From: Eucommia ulmoides
Taxonomy: Eukaryota; Streptophyta; Magnoliopsida; Garryales; Eucommiaceae
Assembly (NCBI GenBank): GCA_016647705.1
Contig: CM028335.1
Location: 42,753,526 to 42,817,525 of the forward strand
DNA: 64,000 nucleotides
Direction of reading: 5' to 3'
Positions 1-10,339 of this stretch are shown here, in pieces (positions within the stretch are counted from its first letter, which is position 1; the number at the start of each line of letters is the position of its first letter). The notes beneath the pieces are model-generated. The model was not told the origin of the DNA. It was given only the letters and a program-made list of their open reading frames with translations, and did not search any database. The translations under genes were made by a program, and so were the position numbers.

Positions 1-509
1 CAAGAAAGGCATCTCAGTGCCTTTCAACAGTGTGTCCAGTTCATACAAAGGCTGACCTTTCTCTACTTTACTTCTAATCTGTTGACGTAAATCAACAGTC
101 TCAATTCAACTGTAGATTCTTCTCTCCTGTTGATGGCTTTCATCTCCTTAAGCAGGTTACCCCTCATAAGACTGTGGATCAGTATACCCAGGAGATTTTG
201 CTGCTTCTCCAACGTCATGGTTGGCTATTGGGGAATGCAACCTGCTACTGGCAATTATCTGTGCCATATATTTTATCGTGTCCACCATCTCGTCTATCTT
301 CACAGTAAGAACATCAATCTTTGTATCAGTGTTCAGCACGATTGGTGGAGGATCAGCCTGAACCTCCCCATGCGCTTCCACTTGTGTTTCCGCATTAGAC
401 GGTGGCAGCAAGTCATTGCTTCGACTCGTCGCTGTTGCTCTTGTACATAGCTACCTCATAGCCGTGACAGAAAGTTTTTTTCGTTAGCGTTTACCACAGA
501 CGGTGCCAA
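1..509 (-). pseudogene. Ty3/gypsy gag N-terminal remnant and leader
   Basis: Read on the minus strand, an open stretch at 157-411 encodes a Gln/Glu-rich segment with a hydrophobic heptad-like part (VKIDEMVDTIKYMAQII) and a tail resembling the part of Ty3/gypsy gag that precedes the gag core. Codons continue towards base 1 but are interrupted by stops, so the gene is broken and also cut by the window edge. The stretch lies directly downstream (in minus sense) of a primer-binding-like sequence at about 492-509 (TTTGGCACCGTCTGTGG on the minus strand), the usual place for a gag start. The gag call rests on position and composition; no catalytic motif is present. Confidence 0.5.
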
Positions 510-1026
510 ATGATGTTACCAAAAAAATTCGACATGTGTAACAAATCCGCACGTGTTGAAAATCTTTTCACCTTCCTCCTGTTACCTGCAAAACCGTGAG
601 TTCTAATGGAGGACACCGGTGTGGTATTAGTCAAAGAACCTCCGGCATGAGAATAAATTGATCTGGTATATGGAGAAAGTAGTATACAGATTGAATAATA
701 ACAAATTACCAGTGATATCTACCCTTTTTATAGGCTCAGAGATATGTTACTGTTACTTTTGAGAGGTTGCCGATCTTGTGATACGTTCCTAACAGCTTGG
801 AAGATAACCGATACCTCCATATTTTAGAAGAGATCTCTGTAACGGTCTCCATTAAATATGAGTCGTTACAGTCAATCTGACTCATCTCTTAAAGTGTAAG
901 GGAGACATTCACTTTTAACTAACCTATTCGTTCCTTGGCCTTGTACATCGTGGGTTTGAGTATACCCAAATATTGACCTCCTTATGGGGTCGTGAGTCTT
1001 GCTCAGAAGATTACCAAAAATAAGCA
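510..1026 (-). repeat. 5' LTR of the minus-strand gypsy element at the left edge
   Basis: The segment begins TGATGTTACC and ends AATAAGCA on the plus strand, giving TG...CA ends and about 517 bp. The sequence next to its left end, read on the minus strand, is TTTGGCACCGTCTGTGG, like the leader of the complete Tat element at 38522-38539. A TATA-like box lies in the middle on the minus strand. The partner LTR is outside the window, so target duplications cannot be checked and the right boundary is inferred. Confidence 0.6.
724..732 (-). promoter_or_regulatory. TATA box of the left-edge LTR
   Basis: The minus strand reads GCCTATAAAAAGGG here, a good plant TATA box, roughly 220 bp from the LTR/leader junction, where an LTR promoter would be expected. 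It would drive transcription towards base 1. Confidence 0.5.
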
Positions 1027-2279
1027 CCCAATTGGGTTTGTCATTTTTCGATCCAGATAACCCATTGGGTTTGTCTATTCCTGATCAAGTTTTATACCCG
1101 ATCCGACTCGTTTAAAGCTATACGCCTATGTCAGTTATGAGCGGGAATTTTTCCGTATCAGTCGCAACCTCCACACGCCACTCTACGTTGATGCTTCATC
1201 TTCTTCAGGTAAGTATTAATGTCGCACACAACTGTTGCGCACACACTGTTGCAGCACACACACCACTGCTGCACACAATCGTTGCCTCATCTTCTTTAGG
1301 TAAATTTTAGGATTTAATTTAGTGATTTGGGATTTAGAGATTAATTTCTTGAATTTGGGGTTCCATTTTCTTCTACCTCTGTCCCTTGTTTTTCTCTCCC
1401 GTTGTGAGTTTTTTCTTCCATCATATGAAAAAGTAAGAGTATGTTTATGGTTAAAAAGGAGTTTCAATTTCAATGTGTCGTCACTAAATTGAATGTCAAG
1501 TTAAGGAAAAGATAGAGTTAATTTTGCAATAAAAGCCCAAAATGGTACTGATTTGCTCTTTTACCCACAAGTTGTGATGATTTTTAGTTTTGGAAATGGG
1601 GATCTTGACAAAATTCAGTTTGTTTCTCTCGATCTTGCTGAATTGGAGGCTTGTACACATTACAACGAGGCTCATGATCACTGTATAGGTAATATTTCCA
1701 CCTTAGTTAATTAGATATGAATATTTCTTTACTTTGATGGTGGTTGGTGCTTCTTCTATATGATATTGATATAGTTTCTACAAGTGTGAATAATTTACCT
1801 AATGGTATCCTAGAAATAAGATCTGATTTAGAGTTATGGTTGACAACTAGTTTAAAATCTAAGGTTAGATTCTCATGATGTTAAACTCATGCAATAGTCA
1901 TGCAGACTGCCAATCGACCAAGTGGTATTACTTACGGAAAATATTGTTGATATCCTCATTTGATGACTTATGCTTAGTTGGGGTTTCCATTGGTCGAATA
2001 AGTAAAGTGATGGCCGCGGCTAGGGTTACAAATTGCAAATGCTATGATTTTGCTAGGGTTGAAACTGCAAACCACCTAGTCAGTTTTTCGGGATGGCGAA
2101 AGCAAGGACTGGGTCGCCGGAGGCCCGCGAAGGCTATTCTCATTACCCTCAATTTCACTTCTAGTTTCTAATAAGGGGACCTTGTGGTTCTTCAAATCAC
2201 CATTCACAAAGTATATTGGGACATTAATTGAGCATATATTGTATTGATATGGTATAAGCTTTTGTTGAAAGAAACATAA
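1027..2279. other. unassigned region, no supportable gene
   Basis: No protein family is recognisable on either strand. A 98-codon open frame at 1875-2171 (+) has no recognisable motif. The stretch 1225-1285 repeats a short GCACACA...TGTTGC-type unit several times. A splice-donor-like CAGGTAAGT occurs at 1207. This could be a fragment of a host gene's 5' region or another decayed element. Confidence 0.3.
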
Positions 2280-2786
2280 TATTTTTTGTATTTTTGAGTG
2301 TGAGAGGATTAGACATATTTAATCGGTGTCTAATCAAAGTTTAGGTTTGATTCCTAGCCTGTAAAAAGATTAGGTTTGATTCTGCCTGTAATAGAATTAG
2401 ATTAGTCTTTCACTTGGTAAAAAGATAGATAAGTTTGATTCAGCCTAGAAAATAATTAGATTATTCCTAAGCCTGGTAAAAGATAAATTTTAAAGGTTTG
2501 ATTCTGAACCTGGGAAAGGAATTAGGTTAATTCTTAGCCTGTGAAAAAGATTGTAAGGGTTTGGTTTAAACCTAGGAAAAGAATTAGGGTTAGTTGATTA
2601 CGAAATCCTTACGCGAGGTCAAGACACTTTACCTAGGTACCAGTAGCGTGTCGAACCATGATAAATCGTCGTGTTCAGTTTCTTTATCCCTATGTGTTTG
2701 GTTGTGCATTTAGATAAACACATTTTCACTCAAACCTAAGACAATAATTGGATAGGGAAATTTGGTGATTGCTTGTTTGATATATT
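2280..2786 (+). repeat. Sirevirus-like LTR fragment with internal repeat
   Basis: From about 2330 to 2600 a unit of roughly 35-50 bp built on GGTTTGATTC...TAGCCTG...AAAGAATTAG recurs about six times with drift. The same unit type occurs in the complete Sirevirus LTR at about 21480-21780. The fragment ends where the Tat LTR begins at 2787. It may be part of the missing 5' LTR of the copia element whose gag begins near 11866, but rearrangement prevents proof. Confidence 0.45.
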
Positions 2787-3585
2787 TGTTGGTGCGTAAA
2801 ATTGGTAGACGCCTCAAGTATGGTCCAGTCGGATGACAGTTGAGTCCTCTTGTCGAGGTGGAGTCATCGGTTGAAAATTCTTCACGTGAGCTGGGCTGGG
2901 TCTTGGGATGACTGACCTGCTACGTCTAGAGTCTTACTCCTTAGGAAGTGTACCTGCAGAAGGCTCAGACCGGGATTTATCTCAGTGAACCCCCTCCGTC
3001 GTGCTAATCAATGCTCACAGAGAAAAGGTACAGTAATGCAACAAGTAAACAAATCAACTGCCGCCTAATGTAAAGCGTATTCCAACATACCTCGGGCTTG
3101 CACAGCCCCTGATATATATAGGAGTTGGAGATGATTAGTCGGGCCTAAACACGGTTAATTAATCGAAACCCTGTGTTTAGCCAATAATCCAGTGCGTTTA
3201 GAAGATAATCGTTGGGCTTAGGCTTTTAGGACCCTTTAGCGAAGCCCGCGGGCCTTTGTCAAGCCTGCGGCAGTGAGCTGGTGGAGAAGAACGGAGATCC
3301 ATGGAGTCCTAGAAAAAAACGAGCAGAAAGGGGAAGCCAATCAAGGTGAACGGGTGAGAACCTAAAATTGATCGCCCAAAGCACAACGCAGAGCTCAGAG
3401 CGGCATGTCCCCGAGGCGCTCCTCGCTCCTCCCTAGGTGCAAATGTGATTCCAGGAAGGAGTCATAGTCGGCGTATGCACCAACGTGGCGTTGTGGATTC
3501 TAGAATGCATCCTTGTCACTACGAGGACGGACACATGGCTGGGTCCTAAGTGCTGACTCAGAGGTGCATAAAAATACGCTCGTCA
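2787..3585 (-). repeat. Tat-type LTR (3' LTR of a minus-strand copy)
   Basis: This 799-bp segment begins TGTTGGTGCG and ends CGTCA on the plus strand. It matches along its length the LTRs at 38540-39336, 23230-25692 (interrupted) and, inverted, 9140-9940. A TATATATA promoter core lies near 3113. The sequence after it (3586 on) matches the region upstream of the 3' LTR in the complete minus-strand element, so this is a 3' LTR end. Confidence 0.85.
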
Positions 3586-4145
3586 GTTGCCCATCCTAGC
3601 CTTATGCGACGAGAGAAGTAAGGCGGTCAGGGATATCAATTCTTGGTTGAAATGGGCATCCCGGAGACTTCTAAGCGCGCGAAACACCTCTGATTGACAT
3701 TTTTCCAAGAGTTATTTTTTTCCTAAGGAGCTTATTCGAAATAGGCCCCCATACGGTCGAGGCCCAAGGTCAAGTAGCATGGCAGGGCAACCCAAAATTT
3801 ATTCAATTCTCAGGACAATAATTTTGCAAATGTTGACTTTTTCTGGGGAGCGAATTTAAAATAGGCCCCCATACGGTCGGGGTCCGGGGTCAAGTAGCAC
3901 GGTAAGGCGATCCTGAATTTCATCGATTTTCAAGGTAACGTTTTTTCTACGGTTAGAATTTTTTAGATGAGCTAATTGAAATAGGCTTCTGTACAGTTAG
4001 GGTTCGGGGTCAGGTAGCACGACGAGGCGGCTCCAAATATTTTCCATTTTCAAAGCGACAAACGTTCACCGTGAACAAGCCCTAAGCACGACTGGCCTTC
4101 ACCGTAGAAGAAAATTGAGGTGATCCCCAAGGGAGTGCGTGCCAT
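3586..4145 (-). repeat. Tat 3' untranslated region with 3 tandem repeats of about 120 bp
   Basis: Three copies of a unit starting GAGCTTATTCGAAATAGGC and containing a GGTCGGGGTC...AGTAGCAC core start near 3727, 3846 and 3966. The same array stands at 25831-26166 and, inverted, at 8665-9010. It is followed by the near-palindrome GTTCACCGTGAAC (about 4066-4078), also found at 26168. Homology to the complete element fades near 4145, where sequence from the opposite orientation begins. Confidence 0.8.
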
Positions 4146-4580
4146 AGACAGGAAGGAGGGCGAGGCCTCAATGGCCACCATCTTTGCAGAAAACTCAGGG
4201 AAAGACTTCTTCCCTCTTCCATTGTCCCTGAGGGGAAAGCCGATTAGAAGATCGATGACCCAATACTGTGAGTTCCACCAAAACGGAGGTCACTCCACAG
4301 AGAATTATTTCTACCTCTGGCAGGAGATTGAAACTCTTGTCGGAAAAGGCTATCTCCAAAACTATTTCCAGAGAGGAAATTAGGAACGGCTTGACGGAGA
4401 TAAACTACATGGAGAGTCCTAGGCCCTGAGAAGAAGGGGAAACCACAACTGTCCACCGCCTTGGGGGGCTAAGGCCGAGGAGGATCACCAGCGGTTGGAT
4501 GGTGAAATCAACTACATCCACGGTGGATTCAACTCTGGAGATATACAGAGTCACTAGGGCCACATGTCCGGGCACATACG
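4146..4580 (+). pseudogene. Tat gag C-terminal remnant
   Basis: Plus-strand codons encode a zinc-knuckle-like segment with YCEFHQNGGHSTEN and EIETLVGKGYL, the usual end region of Tat/gypsy gag, then degenerate sequence ending DGEINYIHGG. The equivalent segment of the complete minus-strand element lies at about 33800-34130. A stop follows the GN codons at 4381. The protease, reverse transcriptase and most of integrase are absent: the next recognisable sequence is the very end of pol, so a large internal deletion lies near 4580. Confidence 0.7.
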
Positions 4581-5343
4581 ATCTTGAAACATAAGAGAAT
4601 GTGCCACTTAGGCACTCGCAGAACGCTGACTAGCTGAAATGCAACTTCTGTAGGGATGATCCACTTTTGTGAATAATTTTCAGTTTGTACAAAGTGTTGT
4701 AGTTTTGCTTTCCAAAATAAAGAATGGGTTTTGTGCAATATACCTTGTGTTTTCTCCGATCAACGGCATTCCGACTCCTTGAGTCGTGGACAATTCTCCA
4801 CCCAACATCCCAACTCTCGACGTTGTAAATAACTCTCCATAAGCCTCATCCCAAAACTCAGCTTCGAGGGTGACAATTAGACCCTCTCCGAAAGTCAATA
4901 GTCCATACCCGGGGACAGACCAAGGTCATCTACCAAGGACGGGGCATTGATCGGGTCTAAGGGCCTACAGCCAAGTACCTCTCCCCACTAGTTGACCTCA
5001 AGTCCAGTATTCTAAAAGGGAAGGTGCTCTTACATGGACTAAATGGAGATAACTTGAAAGGGTTCTTGAATGAGCCTGACTACGGAAAACTCCCTGATGA
5101 CCTGCCACAAGGGTCCAACCGTTGTGTTGCACCCTTGCGAACCAAGAGGACCAGGAACCCTAGGAAACCCTCATCTTAAGTCCACGACACGATTTTCTTA
5201 CAATCAACTCATGTCCCGGACTGGAGGGCTAGTGGTCCATGGTCCTGGGTAGAGACGAGAAGTTTTTTCAAAAAAAAAATCAAAATTTTACAACTCTGAA
5301 AACAGGACCAAGCATAAAGCAACTTGGCAAAACTATCAGGAAA
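4581..5343 (+). pseudogene. end of Tat pol and post-integrase spacer
   Basis: The segment aligns with the reverse complement of about 29260-29960 in the complete element. The first part retains the pol C-terminal pattern (GTYDLE...PLRHL...NADHL), with damage; the rest is non-coding spacer. Orientation is plus, opposite to the fragment at 2787-4145. Short frames inside are not genes. Confidence 0.65.
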
Positions 5344-5839
5344 AAGGAGTAGACTCTGAAGTACCCTGGCTATGCCGCTTCGAAGCTTACATGCTTATGC
5401 GCAGAAAAACAGGAATAAGTGAAAAGGAATCTACAAAATCCTTAAGTCCTCAAAAGCGATGGTCTGAGCTTAGTCATCTCTGCCCTCGTTGTGGGGGGTG
5501 TCCGTGCCAGGAGAAGTAGAGTTAATCTCTCCCTCCTTGGGGGGGCCCTCGTTAGCACTGTGTACCTCGGCGTCCTTGTGCATGGCACTATTTAGGGATT
5601 CAGCCTCAGTGCCCCACAATCGGAACTATTAGGTTTAACAGGTGATAGGTGTAAAATACCTATCTAATTCTAAACCGAATTTGCCAATTTTTGAGTATTT
5701 TATTATAGTTTGAATACATTTTTAGCTATTTTTATTAGTCAGGAGAAGAGACGTCAACAATCCGCAAACCGAGCGAAATGGTAAAGAAAAAGGTAGCCAA
5801 AAAGATGAAAAAATGAGATTTCAAAGAACAGTGCAATTC

Positions 5840-6150
5840 CTCCTAGGTGAAGTATCCACTGCCTAGGCGAAAATTCACCAAAAAATTGCAAAAGCTGAAG
5901 AATTGAATCCACCTAGGCGAAGTTTCCACCGCCTAGGCCGAAATCCATCAGAACACTAGAAGTGCTAAATTGCTGGAAGAGCTATACTGCTGTAAATCCG
6001 CCTAGGCGAAGTAGCTACCGCCAAGGCGAAATCCATCAAAAAGAATAGGGGCCCAAGAAGTTAGTGCTTCACCTAGGTGAAGAAACGATCGCCTAGGAAG
6101 AATTCTAACCGACTTAACCTCCACCTAGGTGAAGATTCTACCGCCTAGGC
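5840..6150 (+). promoter_or_regulatory. array of ten CCTAGG palindromic sites upstream of the TATA box
   Basis: About ten sites built on CGCCTAGGCG or ACCTAGGTGA occur in about 310 bp, grouped as five pairs: the first of each pair is followed by GAAG, the second by GAAA or a variant. The array ends about 55 bp before the TATA box. Position and symmetry suggest binding sites for a dimeric regulator or a hairpin-prone repeat; which cannot be told from sequence. Confidence 0.6.
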
Positions 6151-6204
6151 GAAATCCGCAGAACAGCCCAAAATATCTGTTTAGATATTTTTGAACCCCT
6201 AGGC

Positions 6205-6213
6205 CTATATATA
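6205..6213 (+). promoter_or_regulatory. TATA box of family B solo LTR B1
   Basis: CTATATATA stands just after the palindrome array and before AAAAAGAGAGTTGAC. The other family B copies have CTATAAATA (60671) or CTATTTAAG (61586) at the equivalent place, which fixes the sense strand as plus. Confidence 0.55.
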
Positions 6214-7721
6214 CCCCTTTCCCACGTCTGAAAAAGAGAGTTGACAAACCCTAACCCTAGTAGAAAGCTCTGAAGCTATATTTTGAAGATCAAGAAGAAG
6301 GTTCATCATTCGGACAAAGAAGAGTCACTTGTGGATCGATCATTAGCGACAGTGAACCGTTTCACTTCCAGATTTGATCGTTTCTCTCTTCTTTTTATCT
6401 TTGTAATCACTTTTTCATATCTAAGAATGTTGAATCCCTCTTATTTTGTATGGTATATGGCTAAGATCTTATAGTATTAGTTAAATGTTACTTAGGTGTA
6501 GTTGAAATCATGTAATTGTTAAGTTAAATGAATTAATGTTACTTTAATGTATTGTTTGTCTAAATCCGATTGTGTTTACCATTATCCTTGATATTATGCT
6601 TGTATTGATACACCGAGAATACGGGGTTTGACACTCGGGAGAGGTAACCCTAGATTCGGACTAGGGTAAATACAACGTGACGTTCTAACGACCCGAGAGG
6701 GCGTTAGAACGTATGCAATCCATGACATTGGCTATTGGCTAAAGACTCATGCGACCTAGGGTCGTTAAGGTGTTGAAGGGGACTTCCTCGTTGACACGAA
6801 GTCGTGTAATCCCCTGTCTTACACTCAGGAGAGGTAGCGGAGGAGTTATCGATACAGAGATTGTCGGACTAGATAGAAAACCATTATAGCTAACTTAATG
6901 ACTTCGATTATGCATTATGTGAAAGAAATCAATGCCTAAGTAATTAGTGTAATTAAAACTAACTTTATAGTTGTTGTTTATCGTAGTACATTAATTAGAA
7001 AACAAACAAAATTTGATTAGTCAAGATAATATGAAACTATTGAAATCGCAATACTCAACCGAATTACCTGCCATTCCCAGTGGAACGATATCCGATCTTA
7101 CGAGATCGATTATATTAAAACTAGACCTCGTACACTTGCGAGTAGTCCAATTACCGCGAGGAGGAAAAAGGTTGTGAATCATCGCGCGTAACAACAGGCA
7201 CTACCCTGTCACACTACTCCTAGTCGGCAGGGTCCCAATAGCGATGGGCACTACCCTACCATGCTACTCCTAGCCGAAAGGGTCTAGTGACAACCTTCCC
7301 CAAGAACGTCATCCAGAAATTTCACCACATCTCTTCGGGTCGGCGTCGTCTTATCCTGCTTCTCCCATCCTATAGTGTTGCCTCAGGTCAACTGGGCGCA
7401 GATGGGGGTCTATTCCAAATTCTCCTCTCAAAAAAAATCATGAGTGCAAAAAAAATGAATAAAAAAATAAATAAATAAAATAGATGAGGGAGGGCGCTGC
7501 CCTTCCCCATGCAAAAAATAAGAATAATAAGGGGGGAGAGCGTTGCCCCTCCCTCCATGCCAAAAAAAATGGGGGGCCCTGGCTTTGCGGCCAAGAAGGA
7601 GTAGACTCTAAAGTACCCTGACTATGCCGCTCAAAAGCTTACACGCTCGTGCGTAGAGAAACATGAATAAGTGAAAATAAGTCTACAAAATCCTAAGTCC
7701 TAAAAAAAAAATGGTCCGAGC

Positions 7722-7952
7722 TCAGTCCTCCATGCCCCCGTTACAAGGGGCATCCGTACGAGGCGAAGTAGTGTTAATTTGGACCTCCTCAAGGTCTCTC
7801 TCGTCAGCACTATCCTCCCCGGCATCTCTCAGCTTGATGCTATTGTGCGTGGCACCATCCTCAATCTTTGAAAACTTCATTCTAATAAGGCCAACGGAGA
7901 AATCAAAGTGAAAGCAATGGATAGCCATCTTGGTGGTCCTCCCCAAAGGCAC
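7722..7952 (-). pseudogene. C-terminal remnant of the Tat antisense ORF
   Basis: A minus-strand frame of 76 codons resembles the end of the antisense ORF of the complete element (28740-28973): both have an IHC start region, a (M/E)F S (K/E) (I/L) E D run, an acidic stretch and an end in GG(M/K)(E/D)D. The host element is plus-strand here, so the ORF is antisense to the element, as in the complete copy. A more damaged version lies in the first duplicate (about 5470-5640). Confidence 0.5.
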
Positions 7953-8264
7953 TGTCTAGGGGTTCAGTCTTAGTGCCCCGTAACCAAAACTATCAGGTTT
8001 GATGGGCAACATCCTGCTGCGCTACTCCTAGCTGGCAAGGTCCAGGTAGCGACAGACACAGCCTTGCCATGCTACTCCTAGTCGGCAGGGTCCAGTGCCG
8101 ACCTTCTCCAAGAACGTCGTCCAGGAGTGTCATCCAAAACCTTTACCACATCTCTTTAGGATTGCAGCATCTTATCCTGATCCCTTCATCAGTTGTGCTG
8201 CCTCAGGCTAGCTAGGCTCAAATGGGGGACTATCCTAAATTCTCCCCTAAAGAACTTCATGTGT

Positions 8265-8268
<4 letters not shown>

Positions 8269-8312
<44 letters not shown>
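8269..8312. repeat. (TA)n microsatellite
   Basis: About 22 uninterrupted TA units inside the second copy of the Tat tandem duplication. Open frames crossing it encode only Tyr-Ile repeats and are not genes. Confidence 0.95.
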
Positions 8313-8314
<2 letters not shown>

Positions 8315-8383
8315 GTAATAAAACTCCTAAAAAATGGGGGGAGGGAATCATACAAAAAATTAAATGGGGAAAGGCGTTGTACT

Positions 8384-8412
8384 CCCCCCCTCTCCCCCCC
8401 CCCCCCCCCCCC
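8384..8412. repeat. C-rich homopolymer tract (C7-TCT-C19)
   Basis: Seven C, then TCT, then nineteen C, about 70 bp from the (TA)n run. The tract explains proline-rich frames on the plus strand and glycine-rich ones on the minus strand in this area. Confidence 0.9.
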
Positions 8413-8664
8413 ACCATGCTGGTCGCTGGCCGCAAAGCCAGCAATGGAGCTAGCCTCTCTTTTGGTGCAGTATCTCCTTCCATACCCCCCCCCCTTTGGG
8501 GGCCAGTGTGGCTTGTTCGAGGCCAAGGTGGTGCCCAGCACTCTTGGGAGGCGCATCGCCTCGCTGCCCTACCTGTTCGTGGCACACACCTTCCTCGGGC
8601 TCGCCTTAATTTTCTCCACGGTGGAGGCCAATCAGTGCTCAAGGCTTGTTCACAGTGAATGTGT

Positions 8665-9010
8665 GTCACCCTGGAAATCGAAGAAATTCAGGGTCGCCCT
8701 ACCCTGCTACCTTACCCCGGACCCCGACCATATAGGAGCATATTTTAAATTAGCTCCTCTAAATAAGTTCAACTCTCGAAAAATTGTCGTCCTGAAAATT
8801 GAAGATATTTGGGGTCACCCTCTCGTGCTACCTAACCCCAGATCCCGACAGTATGGGAGCGTATTTTAAATTAGCACCTTTAAAAAAAATCAACTCTTGG
8901 CAAATTGTCGTCCAAAAAATCAAAGAAATTCGGGGTCGCCCAACCGGGCTACCTGACCCTGGACCCCAATCGTATAGAGGCTTATTTCGAATAAGCTCCT
9001 CAGGAAAAAA
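8665..9010 (+). repeat. Tat 3'-UTR tandem repeat array, inverted copy
   Basis: Three units of about 118 bp, each with GAAATTCGGGGTCGCC-like and GACC.TATGGGAGC-like segments, are the reverse complement of the arrays at 3727-4066 and 25831-26166. Each unit is non-coding although short frames run through it. Confidence 0.85.
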
Positions 9011-9139
9011 CTAACTCTTAGAAAAATATCGATCAGCGGTGATTCTTATGCTTCAAAGTCTCCAAGACACCCATTCCAGCCAGGAATGGATATCCCTAAC
9101 CGCCTCACTTCCCTCGCCGTACAGGGCTAGGGGGGAAAC

Positions 9140-9940
9140 TTATTAGGGTATTTTTGGGCACCTCTTAGTAAGCGTTTGGGACCCAGCCACGTGTTCGTCC
9201 TTGTAGTGACAAGGACGCATTTCGAAATCCATAACGCCACGCTAGAGCATACGCCAACAACAGCTCCTCCCTGGAATTTCATTTACTCCCAAGGAAAAGC
9301 GAGGAGCCCCGCAAGAACGTGTTGCTCTAAGCTCTGCGTCATACCTTGGACGGTTAATTTCAGGGACTCAGCCGTTCACCTCGACCGGCTCCCCTTTCCA
9401 GCTTGTTCCTTCTCCAGGACTCCACGGATCTCAACTCTCTTCTACTAGCTCACCACCGCAGGCCTGACAAAAGCCCACATGCATCACCAAATGGGCCCAA
9501 AATCCCAAACCCTGCGATTATCTCCTAAATGCCCCTGATTATCAGCTAAACACAGGGTTTCAACTAATTAACCGTGTTTAGGCCCAACTAATCATCTCCA
9601 ACTCCTATATATATCTCGGGGACTATGCAAGCCTGAGGTATGCTAGAATACGCTTTACATTAGGCGCAAGTTCATTTGTTTATTTGCTACATTACTGTAC
9701 ATTTTCTCTCTGAACACTAATTACCACGCCGGAGGGGCTTCACCGGGAAAAATTCCGGTCTGAGCCTTTTGCAGGTACACTTCTTGGTGAGCAGAACTCT
9801 AGACATAGCAAGTCAGTCCTCCCAGGACCCAACCCAGCTCACATGAAGAATTTTCAACCTACGACTCCACCTCAGCAAGAGGACCTCCTGCCATCCAACT
9901 GAACCATACTCGAGGTGTGTATTAGTTTTACGCATCAACA
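9140..9940 (+). repeat. Tat-type 3' LTR, plus-strand copy
   Basis: About 801 bp, the inverse of the LTR at 38540-39336, ending CGCATCAACA at 9940. Immediately upstream is a purine run (GGGCTAGGGGGGAAAC, 9124-9139) that fits a polypurine tract. The TATA box CTATATATAT is at 9605-9614. Its left terminus is damaged (TTATTAGGG where TGATGAGGG is expected). Confidence 0.85.
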
Positions 9941-10304
9941 ATAGTTATTTTAAAATATAATTTTAAAAATTCGGGGATATAATTAATATTTTCTTTATTT
10001 TAAGAGAGATAATTAACGTAAATAAATAAATAATAAAATAAAATAAAAAATAATAATATAATTGAAATGGGTTTCCTTCTTTGAGAAGGAAACCCTCCCA
10101 ACCATATACTTTGTATATGGGTTACGATTAAGACACGTGGCAAGGTTTTAAAAAAAAAATGAATGGAGGTGGTGATCACCATTTCTCATATATATGTGTG
10201 TGTTGTACACACATATATATATATATTTTCATTCACGAAAAAAAAAATGAGAAACCTTCGACAGAAACAGAAACAGGTAATTTATATTTTTTTCTTTCTT
10301 CATT

Positions 10305-10339
<35 letters not shown>

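Larger units (their letters stand above)
5643..7193 (+). mobile_element. solo LTR, family B (copy B1)
   Basis: A 1551-bp segment begins TGATAGGTGTAAA and ends GCGTAACA, flanked on both sides by the 5-bp duplication ACAGG (5638-5642 and 7194-7198). No internal region or second LTR is present, so it is a solo LTR. It carries a dense CCTAGG palindrome array (5840-6150), a TATA box at 6205 and the conserved phrase GAATACGGGGTTTGACACTCG near 6617. Related copies are at 23453-25105, 60279 and 61193. Its superfamily cannot be decided; 5-bp duplications and TG...CA ends fit Ty3/gypsy or copia. Confidence 0.88.
5344..8430 (+). repeat. tandem duplication in the Tat 3' region, first copy split by a solo LTR
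   Basis: The unit starting AAGGAGTAGACTCT at 5344 is repeated from 7595. Both copies proceed through the same landmarks: ATGCCGCT, a GAAGTAG...GTTAAT stretch, GCCCC...AACTAT.AGGTTT, and CTACTCCTAG...GGCA.GGTC. Without the 1551-bp LTR inserted at 5643-7193 the first copy is about 0.69 kb; the second is about 0.83 kb, expanded by AT and C runs. Being diverged, the duplication is not recent. Confidence 0.75.

Noticed and set aside
1875..2171. 98-codon frame on the plus strand
   Set aside because: No motif or family resemblance and no partner exons; noted under the unassigned region instead.
8247..8869. Several overlapping open frames of 90-141 codons on both strands
   Set aside because: They run through a (TA)n tract, a C19 tract and Tat 3'-UTR repeats; composition is Tyr-Ile, Pro or Gly runs and no family is recognisable.
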